This document shows positions 1-7,969 of a stretch of 41,340 nucleotides of DNA, in pieces. Made by a program: the position numbers and the translations under genes. Within the stretch, counting starts at the first letter, position 1; every line of letters begins with the position of its first letter. The notes below the pieces were generated by a model. The model made no database searches. It saw nothing but the letters and a program-made list of their open reading frames with translations, and was not told the DNA's origin. Origin of the DNA: Flavobacterium sp. (GTDB lineage Bacteria; Bacteroidota; Bacteroidia; Flavobacteriales; Flavobacteriaceae); the NCBI GenBank assembly GCA_003497625.1, contig DNNO01000021.1:295171-336510 (forward strand), in the 5' to 3' direction.

Positions 1-1457
1 AAAAATACGTAGCTCACGTGACAAGAATGTTACAATATTTAGGTGAATCTGAAACTACCGCGAATGCAAATGCAAAGAAAATTTTAGCCTTAGAAACTAA
101 AATGTCAACTGCAACTTTAGATAGAGTAGAACGAAGAGACAGAAGAAAAACTTACAATCCAATGAGTTTTACTGATTTGCAAAAATTAGCTCCAACAGTA
201 AAATGGGATGCTTATTTTCAATCTGTGGGAATTGGTAAAGTAGATTCGTTAGTAGTTTCGCAACCAAAATATTTACAAACCGTTGAAACCATTTTAAAAG
301 ACAACCAAGTTGAAGATTGGAAAGCTTACATGCGTTGGACCGCTTTAAGAGGTTCAGCAGGTTTATTATCAACAGATATTGAAAATGCTAATTTTGACTT
401 CTACGGAAAAACATTAACTGGTGCAGTAAAACAACGTCCAGCAGAAGAAAGAGCTCTAGCAACAGTTAACGGAAGATTAGGTGAAGCGTTAGGGAAACTT
501 TACGTAGCTAAAAAATTCCCACCAGAAGCTAAAGCAAAAGCACAAGCAATGATTGCAAATGTAATGTTGGCTTTTGATAACCGAATCAACAATTTGCCTT
601 GGATGACAAAAGCAACTAAGGAAAATGCGAAAATCAAATTGAATAAATTCAGAGTAAAAATCGGATATCCTGATAAATGGAAAGATTATTCAGCTCTTGA
701 AGTAAAATCTCCAGAACAAGGCGGAACCTATTTTGATAATTCAAGAATGTACGCAAAATGGAGTCACAAGAAAAACATTGAAAAATTAGGCAAACCAGTT
801 GACAAAGAAGAATGGGGAATGTCGCCACAAACGGTAAATGCATATTTCAGTCCAACAAACAACGAAATTGTATTTCCAGCGGCTATTTTACAACCACCTT
901 TCTACGATTACAAAGCAGACGAAGCCGTAAATTATGGTGGAATTGGAGCTGTAATTGGTCACGAAATTTCACATGGATTTGACGATTCAGGTTCAAGATA
1001 TAATGCAGATGGAAACTTAGTAAACTGGTGGAGTGATGAAGATTTAAAACAATTCACAACTTTAGGAAGTGCTTTAGCAGATCAATATTCAGCATTAGAG
1101 CCATTACCTGGAATTTTTGTTGATGGAAAATTCACTTTAGGTGAAAATATTGGAGATTTAGGAGGCGTTAACGCTGCTTACGACGGATTACAAATCTATT
1201 TGAAAGCAAACGGAAACCCAGGTTTAATCGATGGATTCACACCAGAACAACGTTTCTTTATTTCTTGGGCAACCATTTGGAGAAGTAAAATGCGTGACGA
1301 AGCTATCAAAAATCAAGTAAAAACAGACCCACATTCACCAGGAATGTATCGTGCTTATGTGCCGTTACAAAATGTAGAAGCGTTCTACAAAGCGTTCAAT
1401 ATTTTACCACATAACGGTATGTATTTACCTTTTGAGAAACGTGTGAAAATTTGGTAA
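1..1457 (+). CDS. M13 family zinc metallopeptidase, 5' end cut by window
   Basis: This is the C-terminal part of a neprilysin/PepO-type endopeptidase, an enzyme that cleaves oligopeptides, usually on the outer side of the inner membrane. The frame is open from base 3. The GTG at 18 is only the first start-like codon, so the real start lies outside the window. Counting from 18, the zinc motif HEISH is at residues 315-319, the third ligand is E376 in ENIGDLGG, and a substrate-binding NAYF sits about 35 residues before HEISH. The final DPHSPGMYRAYVPLQN and tryptophan-ending tail are typical of M13. Full-length members are near 690 residues, so about 200 residues and the signal sequence are missing. 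It converges on the EamA gene through a shared hairpin. Confidence 0.95.
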   Translation, partial: KYVAHVTRMLQYLGESETTANANAKKILALETKMSTATLDRVERRDRRKTYNPMSFTDLQKLAPTVKWDAYFQSVGIGKVDSLVVSQPKYLQTVETILKDNQVEDWKAYMRWTALRGSAGLLSTDIENANFDFYGKTLTGAVKQRPAEERALATVNGRLGEALGKLYVAKKFPPEAKAKAQAMIANVMLAFDNRINNLPWMTKATKENAKIKLNKFRVKIGYPDKWKDYSALEVKSPEQGGTYFDNSRMYAKWSHKKNIEKLGKPVDKEEWGMSPQTVNAYFSPTNNEIVFPAAILQPPFYDYKADEAVNYGGIGAVIGHEISHGFDDSGSRYNADGNLVNWWSDEDLKQFTTLGSALADQYSALEPLPGIFVDGKFTLGENIGDLGGVNAAYDGLQIYLKANGNPGLIDGFTPEQRFFISWATIWRSKMRDEAIKNQVKTDPHSPGMYRAYVPLQNVEAFYKAFNILPHNGMYLPFEKRVKIW

Positions 1458-1478
1458 TCAAATTCCAAAAATAAAATC

Positions 1479-1507
1479 AAATCCCATCTTTTTAGGTGGG
1501 ATTTTTT
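1479..1507. terminator. Bidirectional hairpin terminator
   Basis: An 11-bp stem (left arm 1479-1489, right arm 1494-1504, one G-T wobble, loop TTTT) is followed by T residues on the plus strand and by a T-rich run on the minus strand. It lies between convergent genes and overlaps the stop codon of the EamA gene, so it can end transcription from both sides. Confidence 0.85.
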
Positions 1508-2429
1508 ATTTCTTCTTAATCGCTCGATTCACTAAATAAAGTCCAATAATAGTTATCGTTCCTCCAATGATAATCGCAGTAGTTAAAGGTTCATTAAACA
1601 ACAAATAACCAAAAAACAATGCTACCATCGGATTGATGTAAGCATACAAACTACTGATTTCAGTTGGTAAATTTTCCAAAGCATAAATAAATGCAATAAA
1701 CGTTAGTACCGAACCAAAAACCACTAAGTAACCAATCGACCACCAAGAAATCGCTGGAATTTCGCTCAACGGAACCGAAGTCCCATTAAATCCAATCACA
1801 CTCGAAATCACAATACTTGAAATCAACATTTGTAATCCCAAACTAAAATACGGATTGAAATTCGTCTTATTTTCTTTAATATAAATCGATGACAACGCCC
1901 AAGTAAACGTAGCAATTACCGAAAGTAAAATCCCAAATCGGAATTCAGGTTGTAAGAAATCGTTGAGGTAATCGTAGAAAATCACACAAATGCCACCAAA
2001 AGCGACAATCAATCCCACAACCGCTTTCCATGAAGTTTTTTGTCCGCGAAATAAACTGATAATTACAATCCAAAGCGGAAAAATAGAACCAATAATCGCA
2101 CCCAAACCACTTGAAATGTATTTCACGCCCCAAGTACTCAAACCGTTACTCAGCATGAAGTTCAAAACGCTCAAAACTAAAATCGTGCGCCATTGACGTT
2201 TGTTTGGCCACGGATGTTTTTTGATTAAGAAATAGAGCAAATACAGCAATCCACCAAAAAGTTGACGCAGCGCTACCAATTGCATCGGAGGCATGTGCTT
2301 GACACCTTCTTTGGAAGCAATCCAAGTAGTTCCCCAGAAAAAGCTAATCCAAATTAATGCTAAAATGGGCAAGCCAATCGCATTTTTCTTTTGTTGGATG
2401 TAATTGTGAAATACGCTAAAATACGCCAT
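1506..2429 (-). CDS. EamA/DMT-superfamily membrane transporter
   Basis: This 307-residue inner-membrane protein has about ten hydrophobic segments arranged as two EamA repeats (roughly residues 20-150 and 160-300). The drug/metabolite transporter superfamily exports metabolites, amino acids or drugs; the sequence does not show which substrate. The motif FFWGTTWIASKEGVKHMPP near the N-terminus and LENLPTEISSLYAYINPMVALFFGYLLFNEPLT near the C-terminus are typical of YdcZ/RhaT-like EamA proteins. The length fits the family. It is the last gene of the six-gene minus-strand operon and starts 2 nt after the preceding stop. Confidence 0.9.
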   Translation of the reverse strand: MAYFSVFHNYIQQKKNAIGLPILALIWISFFWGTTWIASKEGVKHMPPMQLVALRQLFGGLLYLLYFLIKKHPWPNKRQWRTILVLSVLNFMLSNGLSTWGVKYISSGLGAIIGSIFPLWIVIISLFRGQKTSWKAVVGLIVAFGGICVIFYDYLNDFLQPEFRFGILLSVIATFTWALSSIYIKENKTNFNPYFSLGLQMLISSIVISSVIGFNGTSVPLSEIPAISWWSIGYLVVFGSVLTFIAFIYALENLPTEISSLYAYINPMVALFFGYLLFNEPLTTAIIIGGTITIIGLYLVNRAIKKK

Positions 2430-2431
2430 TA

Positions 2432-3268
2432 CTAAATTTCTTTTTGGAACGAATAACCTAAAATCGTTTCTATTTTTTCACTAGAAATAATTTTACCTTT
2501 CGATTCCGAATTTTCGGCAAAGGTAGGCAATGGCAAATTGAATATTTCAGCTTTTTTGTGATAATATGCTTTACGTGTTGGATGCTGAGGTGCGACAGCA
2601 TTGAAGGTTTGATTCCATTCCCAATTGTCAGGCTGAACTTGTTTCAGTATCTCTTCAATAATTCCAATACAATCTTCTCTTTGAATCATATTCACAGGTG
2701 CATCTGGATTTTCGACATTCGTTCTTCCTGCTAAAAATTTCACTGGATGACGATCATCTCCAAGCAAACCACCAAAGCGAATTACCGTAGTTTTAAAATT
2801 TGGATTCGATTGCAAAAGAGTTTCGGAAATAACTAATTGTTTGCCACTTTCGGTATCAGGATTAGGTTTTGTTTCTTCTGTAATTTCAACAATCGGAAAA
2901 CTATCACCATAAGCAGAAGTTGAACTTACAAAAACAACTTTCTGAATGCCTGATTTTTCAATAAATGGAATCAATGTTTTTACTTTATTTACGAATGTCA
3001 TTTCGAGCGTTGGCGAAACTTCTCTTCTCAATCCAGGCGGAATATCAATAATCAAAACAGCTGTTTCTTTTAGAAAATCTTCAATATTTCCAATGATTTG
3101 ATGTTCTTCCAACTGAATTTGGAAAGGCGAAATCCCAGCATTTTTCAACACGCTTAATTTACTTTCCGAAGTCGTAGAACCTTTTACTTCGTAACTTTTT
3201 GAAAGCAATGATTTCGCTAAGGGTAAACCCAGCCAACCACAGCCGAGTATGGAGATTTTTATTCCCAT
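2432..3268 (-). CDS. NAD(P)-binding SDR-like protein (YeeZ type)
   Basis: This 278-residue protein has an N-terminal Rossmann fold with the nucleotide-binding motif GCGWLGLPLA (residues 9-18). Further on are VVFVSSTSAYGD, a strand and serine typical of extended SDR proteins, and a putative C-terminal substrate region with PTRKAYYHKKAEIFNLPLP. The family resembles E. coli YeeZ and NAD-dependent epimerase/dehydratase-like proteins. The usual SDR YxxxK is not clear after the serine strand, so catalysis is unproven. The gene overlaps the end of the upstream gene by 10 bp and ends 2 nt before the EamA start, so translation is likely coupled. The substrate cannot be read from the sequence. Confidence 0.75.
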   Translation of the reverse strand: MGIKISILGCGWLGLPLAKSLLSKSYEVKGSTTSESKLSVLKNAGISPFQIQLEEHQIIGNIEDFLKETAVLIIDIPPGLRREVSPTLEMTFVNKVKTLIPFIEKSGIQKVVFVSSTSAYGDSFPIVEITEETKPNPDTESGKQLVISETLLQSNPNFKTTVIRFGGLLGDDRHPVKFLAGRTNVENPDAPVNMIQREDCIGIIEEILKQVQPDNWEWNQTFNAVAPQHPTRKAYYHKKAEIFNLPLPTFAENSESKGKIISSEKIETILGYSFQKEI

Positions 3269-3720
3269 TTGTGTTTTTTTATGTAGGTATTTGTTGGAAT
3301 ATCGTAATCATAATAAATAACATATTTAAAGCCAGCTTTAGTTAATGTGATTGAATCTGGTTGAATTTCTTTGTTTAAATAAATGTGGTTTTCACTTGGT
3401 TTTTTTTCATTAAAAATCACACGATAATATTTTCCAAAATTGTCAAATGTATATTCTGAATATCTTGCTTCTGAATAATATTTTTTGTCATTATCATGAA
3501 AATAGTATTTTAAATAACTACTCTTTCCAAGTCTTATACTATAAACTTTTCCAACGGTTTTACCTTGAAAATGATTAATCTTTTTATAATATTCTTTTTC
3601 GTTAATATTTGAATAAATCATAATTAAGGAAATAAAGATAATTGTTATTGCTAACATAATCTTCCCTTCATTTTCTTTCAAAAAAGTTGAATAACTTTTC
3701 TTTTCTCTTTCTTCTTTCAT
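3259..3720 (-). CDS. Small single-pass membrane protein, unknown
   Basis: I do not recognise this 153-residue protein. A charged N-terminus (about residues 1-19) is followed by one hydrophobic segment (about 20-38, LAITIIFISLIMIYSN) and a polar, tyrosine- and lysine-rich domain of about 110 residues. The likely topology is a single membrane anchor with the C-terminal domain on the other side. It is more AT-rich than the metabolic genes around it. It sits in the minus operon, 8 nt after the zinc-finger gene, and its 3' end overlaps the SDR-like gene by 10 bp, which supports real translation. Confidence 0.65.
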   Translation of the reverse strand: MKEEREKKSYSTFLKENEGKIMLAITIIFISLIMIYSNINEKEYYKKINHFQGKTVGKVYSIRLGKSSYLKYYFHDNDKKYYSEARYSEYTFDNFGKYYRVIFNEKKPSENHIYLNKEIQPDSITLTKAGFKYVIYYDYDIPTNTYIKKHKWE

Positions 3721-3728
3721 CTATCTTC

Positions 3729-4079
3729 TTAACTATCTTTCTTTACCAACATATAAAAATCATCTTCCAAAGCGCGATAGCCTTGGTCGTACAAAAAGAA
3801 ATAGGTGTTGCCGGTTTTGGTTTGCAATATGCTTGTGAAAAACTCAAAATCGAAACCTTTGCTTAGTAATTTGGTTTTGGTGGTTTTTCCTTTGTCTTCT
3901 GGGTTGAGTTCACACAAAATACGGTAATTTTTACGCAATTTGTTATTAATGTTGCGCATCAGATTGTTCTGATCTTTGTTCATCTTGTTGTTGTACGCAT
4001 TTCGGCAGCCATCCGAACAAAACTTTTTGTCTTCGCGACCAATGATTTTATCGCCACATTCTAAACAGGTTTTACTCAT
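3729..4079 (-). CDS. Zinc-finger protein of unknown function
   Basis: This 116-residue soluble protein opens with a treble-clef-like zinc site: C5-x2-C8 and C21-x3-C25 (FCSDGCRNAYNNK), a pattern seen in small zinc-ribbon (DUF2116-like) proteins. A basic helix follows (QNNLMRNINNKLRKNYRIL), then a conserved-looking mixed region, KGFDFEFFTSILQTKTGNTYFFLYDQGYRAL. The domain suggests nucleic-acid or ribosome contact, but this is inference. It starts 3 nt after the DUF6265 gene and ends 8 nt before the next one, within the six-gene operon. Similar proteins are, from memory, common and uncharacterised in flavobacteria. Confidence 0.75.
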   Translation of the reverse strand: MSKTCLECGDKIIGREDKKFCSDGCRNAYNNKMNKDQNNLMRNINNKLRKNYRILCELNPEDKGKTTKTKLLSKGFDFEFFTSILQTKTGNTYFFLYDQGYRALEDDFYMLVKKDS

Positions 4080-4082
4080 GGC

Positions 4083-4568
4083 TTACTTCTTAAAATTAAA
4101 CTTCATTTCCTTACCACTATCTTCAAAAACTACGTAAATATTGATTTCGTTATCCGAAATTTTCTCAAACGTAAATTTATCGAAATACACATGTGTTGGC
4201 GTGACTTTTACCAATCGGAAATTCTCGCTAACTTCTGCTTTTTCCCAGCCTTTCAGTTCACCATCAAAGTGTTTTAGTTGCAATAAAAGAGTTTTGTCTT
4301 TCTCAATAATGTGTCCCAATTCATAGAAAGCGACTTTTCCGTCTACGACTAATTTAAAATTAAACATCATCGAATTTCCTATGGGTTCGCTCCAAGTTTC
4401 TTGACAAATTCCACCTAAAGCTTCGCCTGTCCAATTCCCAACAATCCATCTTACATCTTGTAAAGTGGCTTTTGGAGAACCTTTTTCATCGTTGTAATTC
4501 AGGGTATTTTGTGCGTTACTAAAAGTGTTTCCTAAAACAAAAAGCAGTAAAAAAAGAAAGGTTTTCAT
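4083..4568 (-). CDS. Exported DUF6265 family protein
   Basis: This 161-residue protein has a Sec signal peptide (MKTFLFLLLFVLGNTFSNAQ, cleavage near residue 20). The mature domain begins with RWIVGNWTGEALGG and continues QETWSEPIGNSMMFNFKLV, the pattern of the DUF6265 lipocalin-like fold. That fold is a small beta barrel of unknown role, probably periplasmic or surface. The start codon directly abuts the stop of the GNAT-nitrilase gene, so the two are probably translated from one message. The ligand is unknown. Confidence 0.75.
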   Translation of the reverse strand: MKTFLFLLLFVLGNTFSNAQNTLNYNDEKGSPKATLQDVRWIVGNWTGEALGGICQETWSEPIGNSMMFNFKLVVDGKVAFYELGHIIEKDKTLLLQLKHFDGELKGWEKAEVSENFRLVKVTPTHVYFDKFTFEKISDNEINIYVVFEDSGKEMKFNFKK

Positions 4569-6095
4569 CTATTTTATTTTTTTAAGTTGGTACAAATCAT
4601 GTCTACGATCTTTCATGGTTCTAACGCTTCCGTGTTCGTGTAATTCTTTTAATAAATTAATGTCAACGTCTACAATTAGTGTCATTTCTGTGTTTGGCGT
4701 AGCTTCGGCTTTAATTCCGTTACTTGGAAAAGCAAAATCAGAAGGCGTAAAAACCGCCGCTTGTGCATACTGAATGTCCATGTTGTTTACTTTTGGTAAA
4801 TTTCCAACACAACCCGCAATGGCAACATAACATTCGTTTTCAATAGCGCGTGCTTGTGCACAATGTTTTACACGTGTGTAGCCATTTTGCGTATCCGTCA
4901 AAAAGGGAACAAACAAAATATTCATTCCTTGATCGGCCATTAAACGAGAAAGTTCCGGAAACTCTACATCATAACAAATTACAATTCCAATTTTTCCACA
5001 ATCAGTGTCAAAAGTTTGAATACTATCACCACCTGTAATTCCCCAATGGAAAATTTCGTTAGGCGTGATGTGAATTTTACGATACATTTCTTGTGTTCCA
5101 TCTCTTCGGCATAAAAAACCTACGTTATACACGTGTCCGTCTTCTAAATACGGCATGCTTCCTGTGATGATATTGATGTTGTAAGAAATAGCAAATTCTT
5201 GCATTTTCTTTCGAATAGCATCAGTGTGTCTTGCCAATTCTTTGATAGCTTCGGCTTCCGAAAGGTGATTGAAATCGGCCATTAAAGGCGCAATGAATAG
5301 TTCTGGAAACAACGCAAAATCACTTCCGTAGCCAGAAACGGTATCTACAAAAAATTCGGTTTGTTCAAAAAGCGCTTCTAAATTTCCTAAGGAACGCATT
5401 TGCCACTGAATTAATCCCAATCGTACAATACTTTTTTCAGTATTAATTAATCTAGGATTGTCTTCATAATAAACGTTATTCCATTCTAATAAAACCGCAT
5501 ACTCTTGCGATTCTATGTCGCCTTCTAAATAATTTTTTAGCACACGAACTTCGTGAAAATCATTACTCAATTGAAACGATAAAACAGGATCATAAATTTC
5601 TTTACGCTTTACTTTATGAATGTATTGTTTTGGATTAATTTCAGATGCATATTTTCCATAATTAGGGATTCTTCCTGCAAAAATGATAGATTTTAAGTTT
5701 AATTGTTCGCATAATTCTTTTCGGGAATCGTATAATCTTCTGCCTAATCGTAAACCTCTATATTTTGGATTGATAAAAACGTCAATTCCGTATAAAACTT
5801 CTCCTTTTGGATTGTGAGTTGAAAATGTATAATTTCCTGTAATGGTTTTGTAGTTTTTGGTTTTAAATGCAAAATCTTCGGTAACCAAAATGGATAATGC
5901 GGAACCAACCACCACTCCGTCAGCTACAATTACAAGCTGACCTTCAGGAAAATATTCTAATAATTTTTCGATATGATTTTCTTTCCAATATGAATTTACC
6001 ATTTCAGGATACGATTCAATCATGGATTTTTTTAATTCTTTGTAATCTTCAATTTGAAGATTTCGTAATTCTACTTTGTTAATTAAATTTGGCAT
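4569..6095 (-). CDS. Bifunctional GNAT acetyltransferase / nitrilase-family amidohydrolase
   Basis: This 508-residue fusion has an N-terminal GNAT domain (about residues 5-190, acetyl-CoA loop region RGLRLGRRLYDSRKELC) and a C-terminal carbon-nitrogen hydrolase domain (about 215-500). The nitrilase triad is visible as E265 (LFPELF), K340 (YRKIHIT) and C374 (VICYDVEFPE), so the hydrolase should be active on an amide or nitrile-like bond. I start at the ATG at 6095 rather than the in-frame ATG at 6137, because a promoter with -33 TTTG (6141-6144) and -7 TATATTTG (6113-6120) lies between them. The architecture is known in Bacteroidota; the substrate is not. First gene of the six-gene operon. Confidence 0.9.
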   Translation of the reverse strand: MPNLINKVELRNLQIEDYKELKKSMIESYPEMVNSYWKENHIEKLLEYFPEGQLVIVADGVVVGSALSILVTEDFAFKTKNYKTITGNYTFSTHNPKGEVLYGIDVFINPKYRGLRLGRRLYDSRKELCEQLNLKSIIFAGRIPNYGKYASEINPKQYIHKVKRKEIYDPVLSFQLSNDFHEVRVLKNYLEGDIESQEYAVLLEWNNVYYEDNPRLINTEKSIVRLGLIQWQMRSLGNLEALFEQTEFFVDTVSGYGSDFALFPELFIAPLMADFNHLSEAEAIKELARHTDAIRKKMQEFAISYNINIITGSMPYLEDGHVYNVGFLCRRDGTQEMYRKIHITPNEIFHWGITGGDSIQTFDTDCGKIGIVICYDVEFPELSRLMADQGMNILFVPFLTDTQNGYTRVKHCAQARAIENECYVAIAGCVGNLPKVNNMDIQYAQAAVFTPSDFAFPSNGIKAEATPNTEMTLIVDVDINLLKELHEHGSVRTMKDRRHDLYQLKKIK

Positions 6096-6112
6096 ATAGC
6101 ATTGATTTTCAA

Positions 6113-6144
6113 CAAATATAGCGAAAATAATTTCCATTTACAAA
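6113..6144 (-). promoter_or_regulatory. Bacteroidota-type promoter of the GNAT-nitrilase operon
   Basis: Read on the minus strand, -33 TTTG (6144-6141), a 20-nt spacer and -7 TATATTTG (6120-6113) match the Bacteroidota sigma consensus exactly. The expected transcript start lies only about 10 nt before the ATG at 6095. Confidence 0.75.
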
Positions 6145-6208
6145 CGCTTACAAATATTTACAACCGAAATTAAATAGCTAATAACCGAATAACGTTTTTT
6201 TCTTGCCA

Positions 6209-6216
6209 CATCTTTG
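6209..6216 (+). promoter_or_regulatory. Possible -7 element for ssb
   Basis: CATCTTTG matches TAnnTTTG with one change. No clear -33 TTTG lies 19-21 nt upstream. It would give a leader of about 70 nt before ssb and be divergent from the GNAT-nitrilase promoter. Confidence 0.35.
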
Positions 6217-6290
6217 CACTGTCGAAATGAAACAACGAGTTCAATCGAAATCAAATTTTAATTAACATAAACATTTAAATTTTACACGCC

Positions 6291-6614
6291 ATGAAGAACA
6301 GAGTACAATTAATCGGACACGTAGGACAAGAACCTGAAATCAAAAATCTTGAAGGAGGAAAAAAATTAGCCAACATTTCAATTGCAACAAACGAAGTGTA
6401 TTACAAAGACAACGGAGATAAGGTGGAAAAAACAGAGTGGCACCGCGTTACCGCTTGGGGGAAAACCGCTGAAATTATTGAAAAGTATGTGGTTAAAGGA
6501 AAAGAACTTGGAATTGAAGGTAAACTTACAACAAGAAGTTACGACGACAAAGATGGCAACAAAAAGTACATTACCGAAATTGTTGCAAATGAAATTCTAT
6601 TGTTAGGAAAGTAG
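6291..6614 (+). CDS. ssb: Single-stranded DNA-binding protein (short form)
   Basis: This 107-residue protein is a single OB fold: MKNRVQLIGHVGQEPEIK, then ANISIATNEVYYKD, TEWHRVTAWGKTAEIIEKYVVKG and the last strands ending EILLLGK. SSB coats single-stranded DNA in replication and repair. The protein ends with the OB fold; it lacks the glycine-rich linker and the acidic DDIPF-type tail that recruits partner proteins in E. coli SSB (about 178 residues). Flavobacteria often carry more than one SSB, so this could be the accessory one. It stands alone on the plus strand and is followed by a two-way terminator. Confidence 0.92.
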   Translation: MKNRVQLIGHVGQEPEIKNLEGGKKLANISIATNEVYYKDNGDKVEKTEWHRVTAWGKTAEIIEKYVVKGKELGIEGKLTTRSYDDKDGNKKYITEIVANEILLLGK

Positions 6615-6635
6615 TTTTTTTTACAAGTTTACTCA

Positions 6636-6667
6636 ATAAACCATCGGCTTTTGTCGGTGGTTTATTT
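6636..6667. terminator. Bidirectional hairpin terminator between ssb and CAT-like gene
   Basis: A 12-bp stem (6636-6647 with 6656-6667, one G-T pair) has an 8-nt loop. The right arm includes the stop codon of the minus-strand acetyltransferase. The flanks are A/T-rich on both strands, suiting termination of both convergent genes. Confidence 0.75.
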
Positions 6668-7285
6668 ATTTAATTCCGCTTGTAAAGCATCAACAAATAA
6701 TCCCATGTGGTAACCGTCTGCCAAACCATGATGTGCTAAAACCGTCATCGCCATGGTTTTTTTACCATCTTCAGTCATTAACTTTCCATACGAAACTTTT
6801 GGACAACTATCTTTTAAAGAGTATTTTCTTGAGTGCGTTAATCCTGTAAAATTAATCCATGGAACGGCAGAAAAATGAATGATATTTTCAGGAAATTCTC
6901 TGGTAAAAAGTCCTGGAGTTATTTGAATTCTTTCGATTTCAGTTTGCACAATTTTAGCAAATTCATGCAAATCGGAGTGAAATTTCATAAACGAAAATCC
7001 AAACGTTTTATCTTCGCGCATAATTGTCGAAGAAGCGTCAATTTCGTCATAAAGTACTACTTCATTTCCTTCAATTCGATATCTGAAATTTTCTACTTGG
7101 TTTATGGCTGCAATGGTTTTGTGTAAATAATAAACAAAAAACGGAATTTGCATAGCCTTCGCCTTTTCATAAGCAATAGTCATATCAATTGGCGTTGTAA
7201 TACCAAAGAATGGCTCTTCGAAAGTACAGAAAAATTCAAAATGCTCTTTTCGATTCCAAGTGGATAGGTCTATTTTTTGCTTCAT
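6662..7285 (-). CDS. Chloramphenicol acetyltransferase-like (CatA family) acyltransferase
   Basis: This 207-residue protein has the full-length CAT fold. It begins with IDLSTWNRKEHFEFF, the TWxRxxHF signature, and ends with the catalytic motif HHGLADG (H185, H186, D190; H186 corresponds to the general base). The enzymes transfer acetyl from acetyl-CoA to a hydroxyl. By eye the serine that stabilises the CAT intermediate is a glycine here (PWINFTG), so chloramphenicol resistance should not be assumed. The start overlaps the HAD gene stop as ATGA, and it is the last gene of the metG operon. Confidence 0.85.
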   Translation of the reverse strand: MKQKIDLSTWNRKEHFEFFCTFEEPFFGITTPIDMTIAYEKAKAMQIPFFVYYLHKTIAAINQVENFRYRIEGNEVVLYDEIDASSTIMREDKTFGFSFMKFHSDLHEFAKIVQTEIERIQITPGLFTREFPENIIHFSAVPWINFTGLTHSRKYSLKDSCPKVSYGKLMTEDGKKTMAMTVLAHHGLADGYHMGLFVDALQAELNK

Positions 7286-7968
7286 TTTAGTAAGGGTAAA
7301 ATCTCAGTAATATTGGTAAACGATTTGAAATTTTCGTGTTCAATTTCAAAATCAATTTTTTCGTATTCCCAAGTCGTGTGATACGGAATGTGAATCGCAT
7401 GTCCGCCAATATTTAAAACAGGTAAAACGTCTGATTTTAATGAATTTCCAATCATTAGAAAATCTTCGGCTTTACAATCTAAACGACCTAACATTTTTTC
7501 GTAATCCAATTCGGCTTTGTCGCTCATGACTTCGATATGATGAAAGTAAGCACCAATTCCTGAATCGTGCAATTTGCGGTGTTGGTCTTTTAAATCGCCT
7601 TTTGTAGCTACAATTAATTTATGATTTCCTTTTAATTGTTCTAAAACTTCGGTAACATTAGGTAATAATTCAACTGGTTTTTGCAGTAAATCTTTCCCAA
7701 TAGCTAAAATTTGCTCAATTCCTTTTCCCGAAATTTTATGATTAGTCAATTGCAAGGCGGTTTCAATCATTGACAATGTAAATGCTTTAATTCCGAAACC
7801 ATACAGCGGTAAATTCTTAATTTGATGATTTAAAATCAAACCTAAAATTTCCTGACTCGAAGCATAATCTTGAAACAACACACAAAAACGTTCTTGTGCC
7901 TCATCGAAATAAGGTTCGTTGTGCCATAAAGTGTCGTCGGCGTCGAAAGCGATTATTTTTGGAGTCAT
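7282..7968 (-). CDS. HAD family hydrolase
   Basis: This 228-residue protein starts at the ATG at 7968. A TTG three codons upstream (7977) is possible but would overlap the previous gene. Motif I is DADDT (nucleophile D9, acid/base D11). Motif II is around VATKGDLKDQHRKL, and motif III/IV is around MIGNSLKSDVLPVLNIGGHAIHIP. The helical cap after motif I is that of the YjjG/phosphoglycolate phosphatase type (subclass I). The likely role is a phosphatase for small phosphorylated metabolites; the substrate is unknown. It begins 1 nt after the membrane-protein stop and overlaps the CAT-like start by 4 nt. Confidence 0.88.
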   Translation of the reverse strand: MTPKIIAFDADDTLWHNEPYFDEAQERFCVLFQDYASSQEILGLILNHQIKNLPLYGFGIKAFTLSMIETALQLTNHKISGKGIEQILAIGKDLLQKPVELLPNVTEVLEQLKGNHKLIVATKGDLKDQHRKLHDSGIGAYFHHIEVMSDKAELDYEKMLGRLDCKAEDFLMIGNSLKSDVLPVLNIGGHAIHIPYHTTWEYEKIDFEIEHENFKSFTNITEILPLLK

Positions 7969-7969
7969 A

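Noticed and set aside
18-1457. Type IX secretion C-terminal domain on the M13 peptidase or the S9 peptidases
   Set aside because: Each protein ends with its catalytic domain; no Por-type C-terminal sorting domain is visible.
6662-7285. Antibiotic resistance gene
   Set aside because: It is a CAT-fold protein in a chromosomal housekeeping operon with a changed active-site position; resistance cannot be claimed from sequence.
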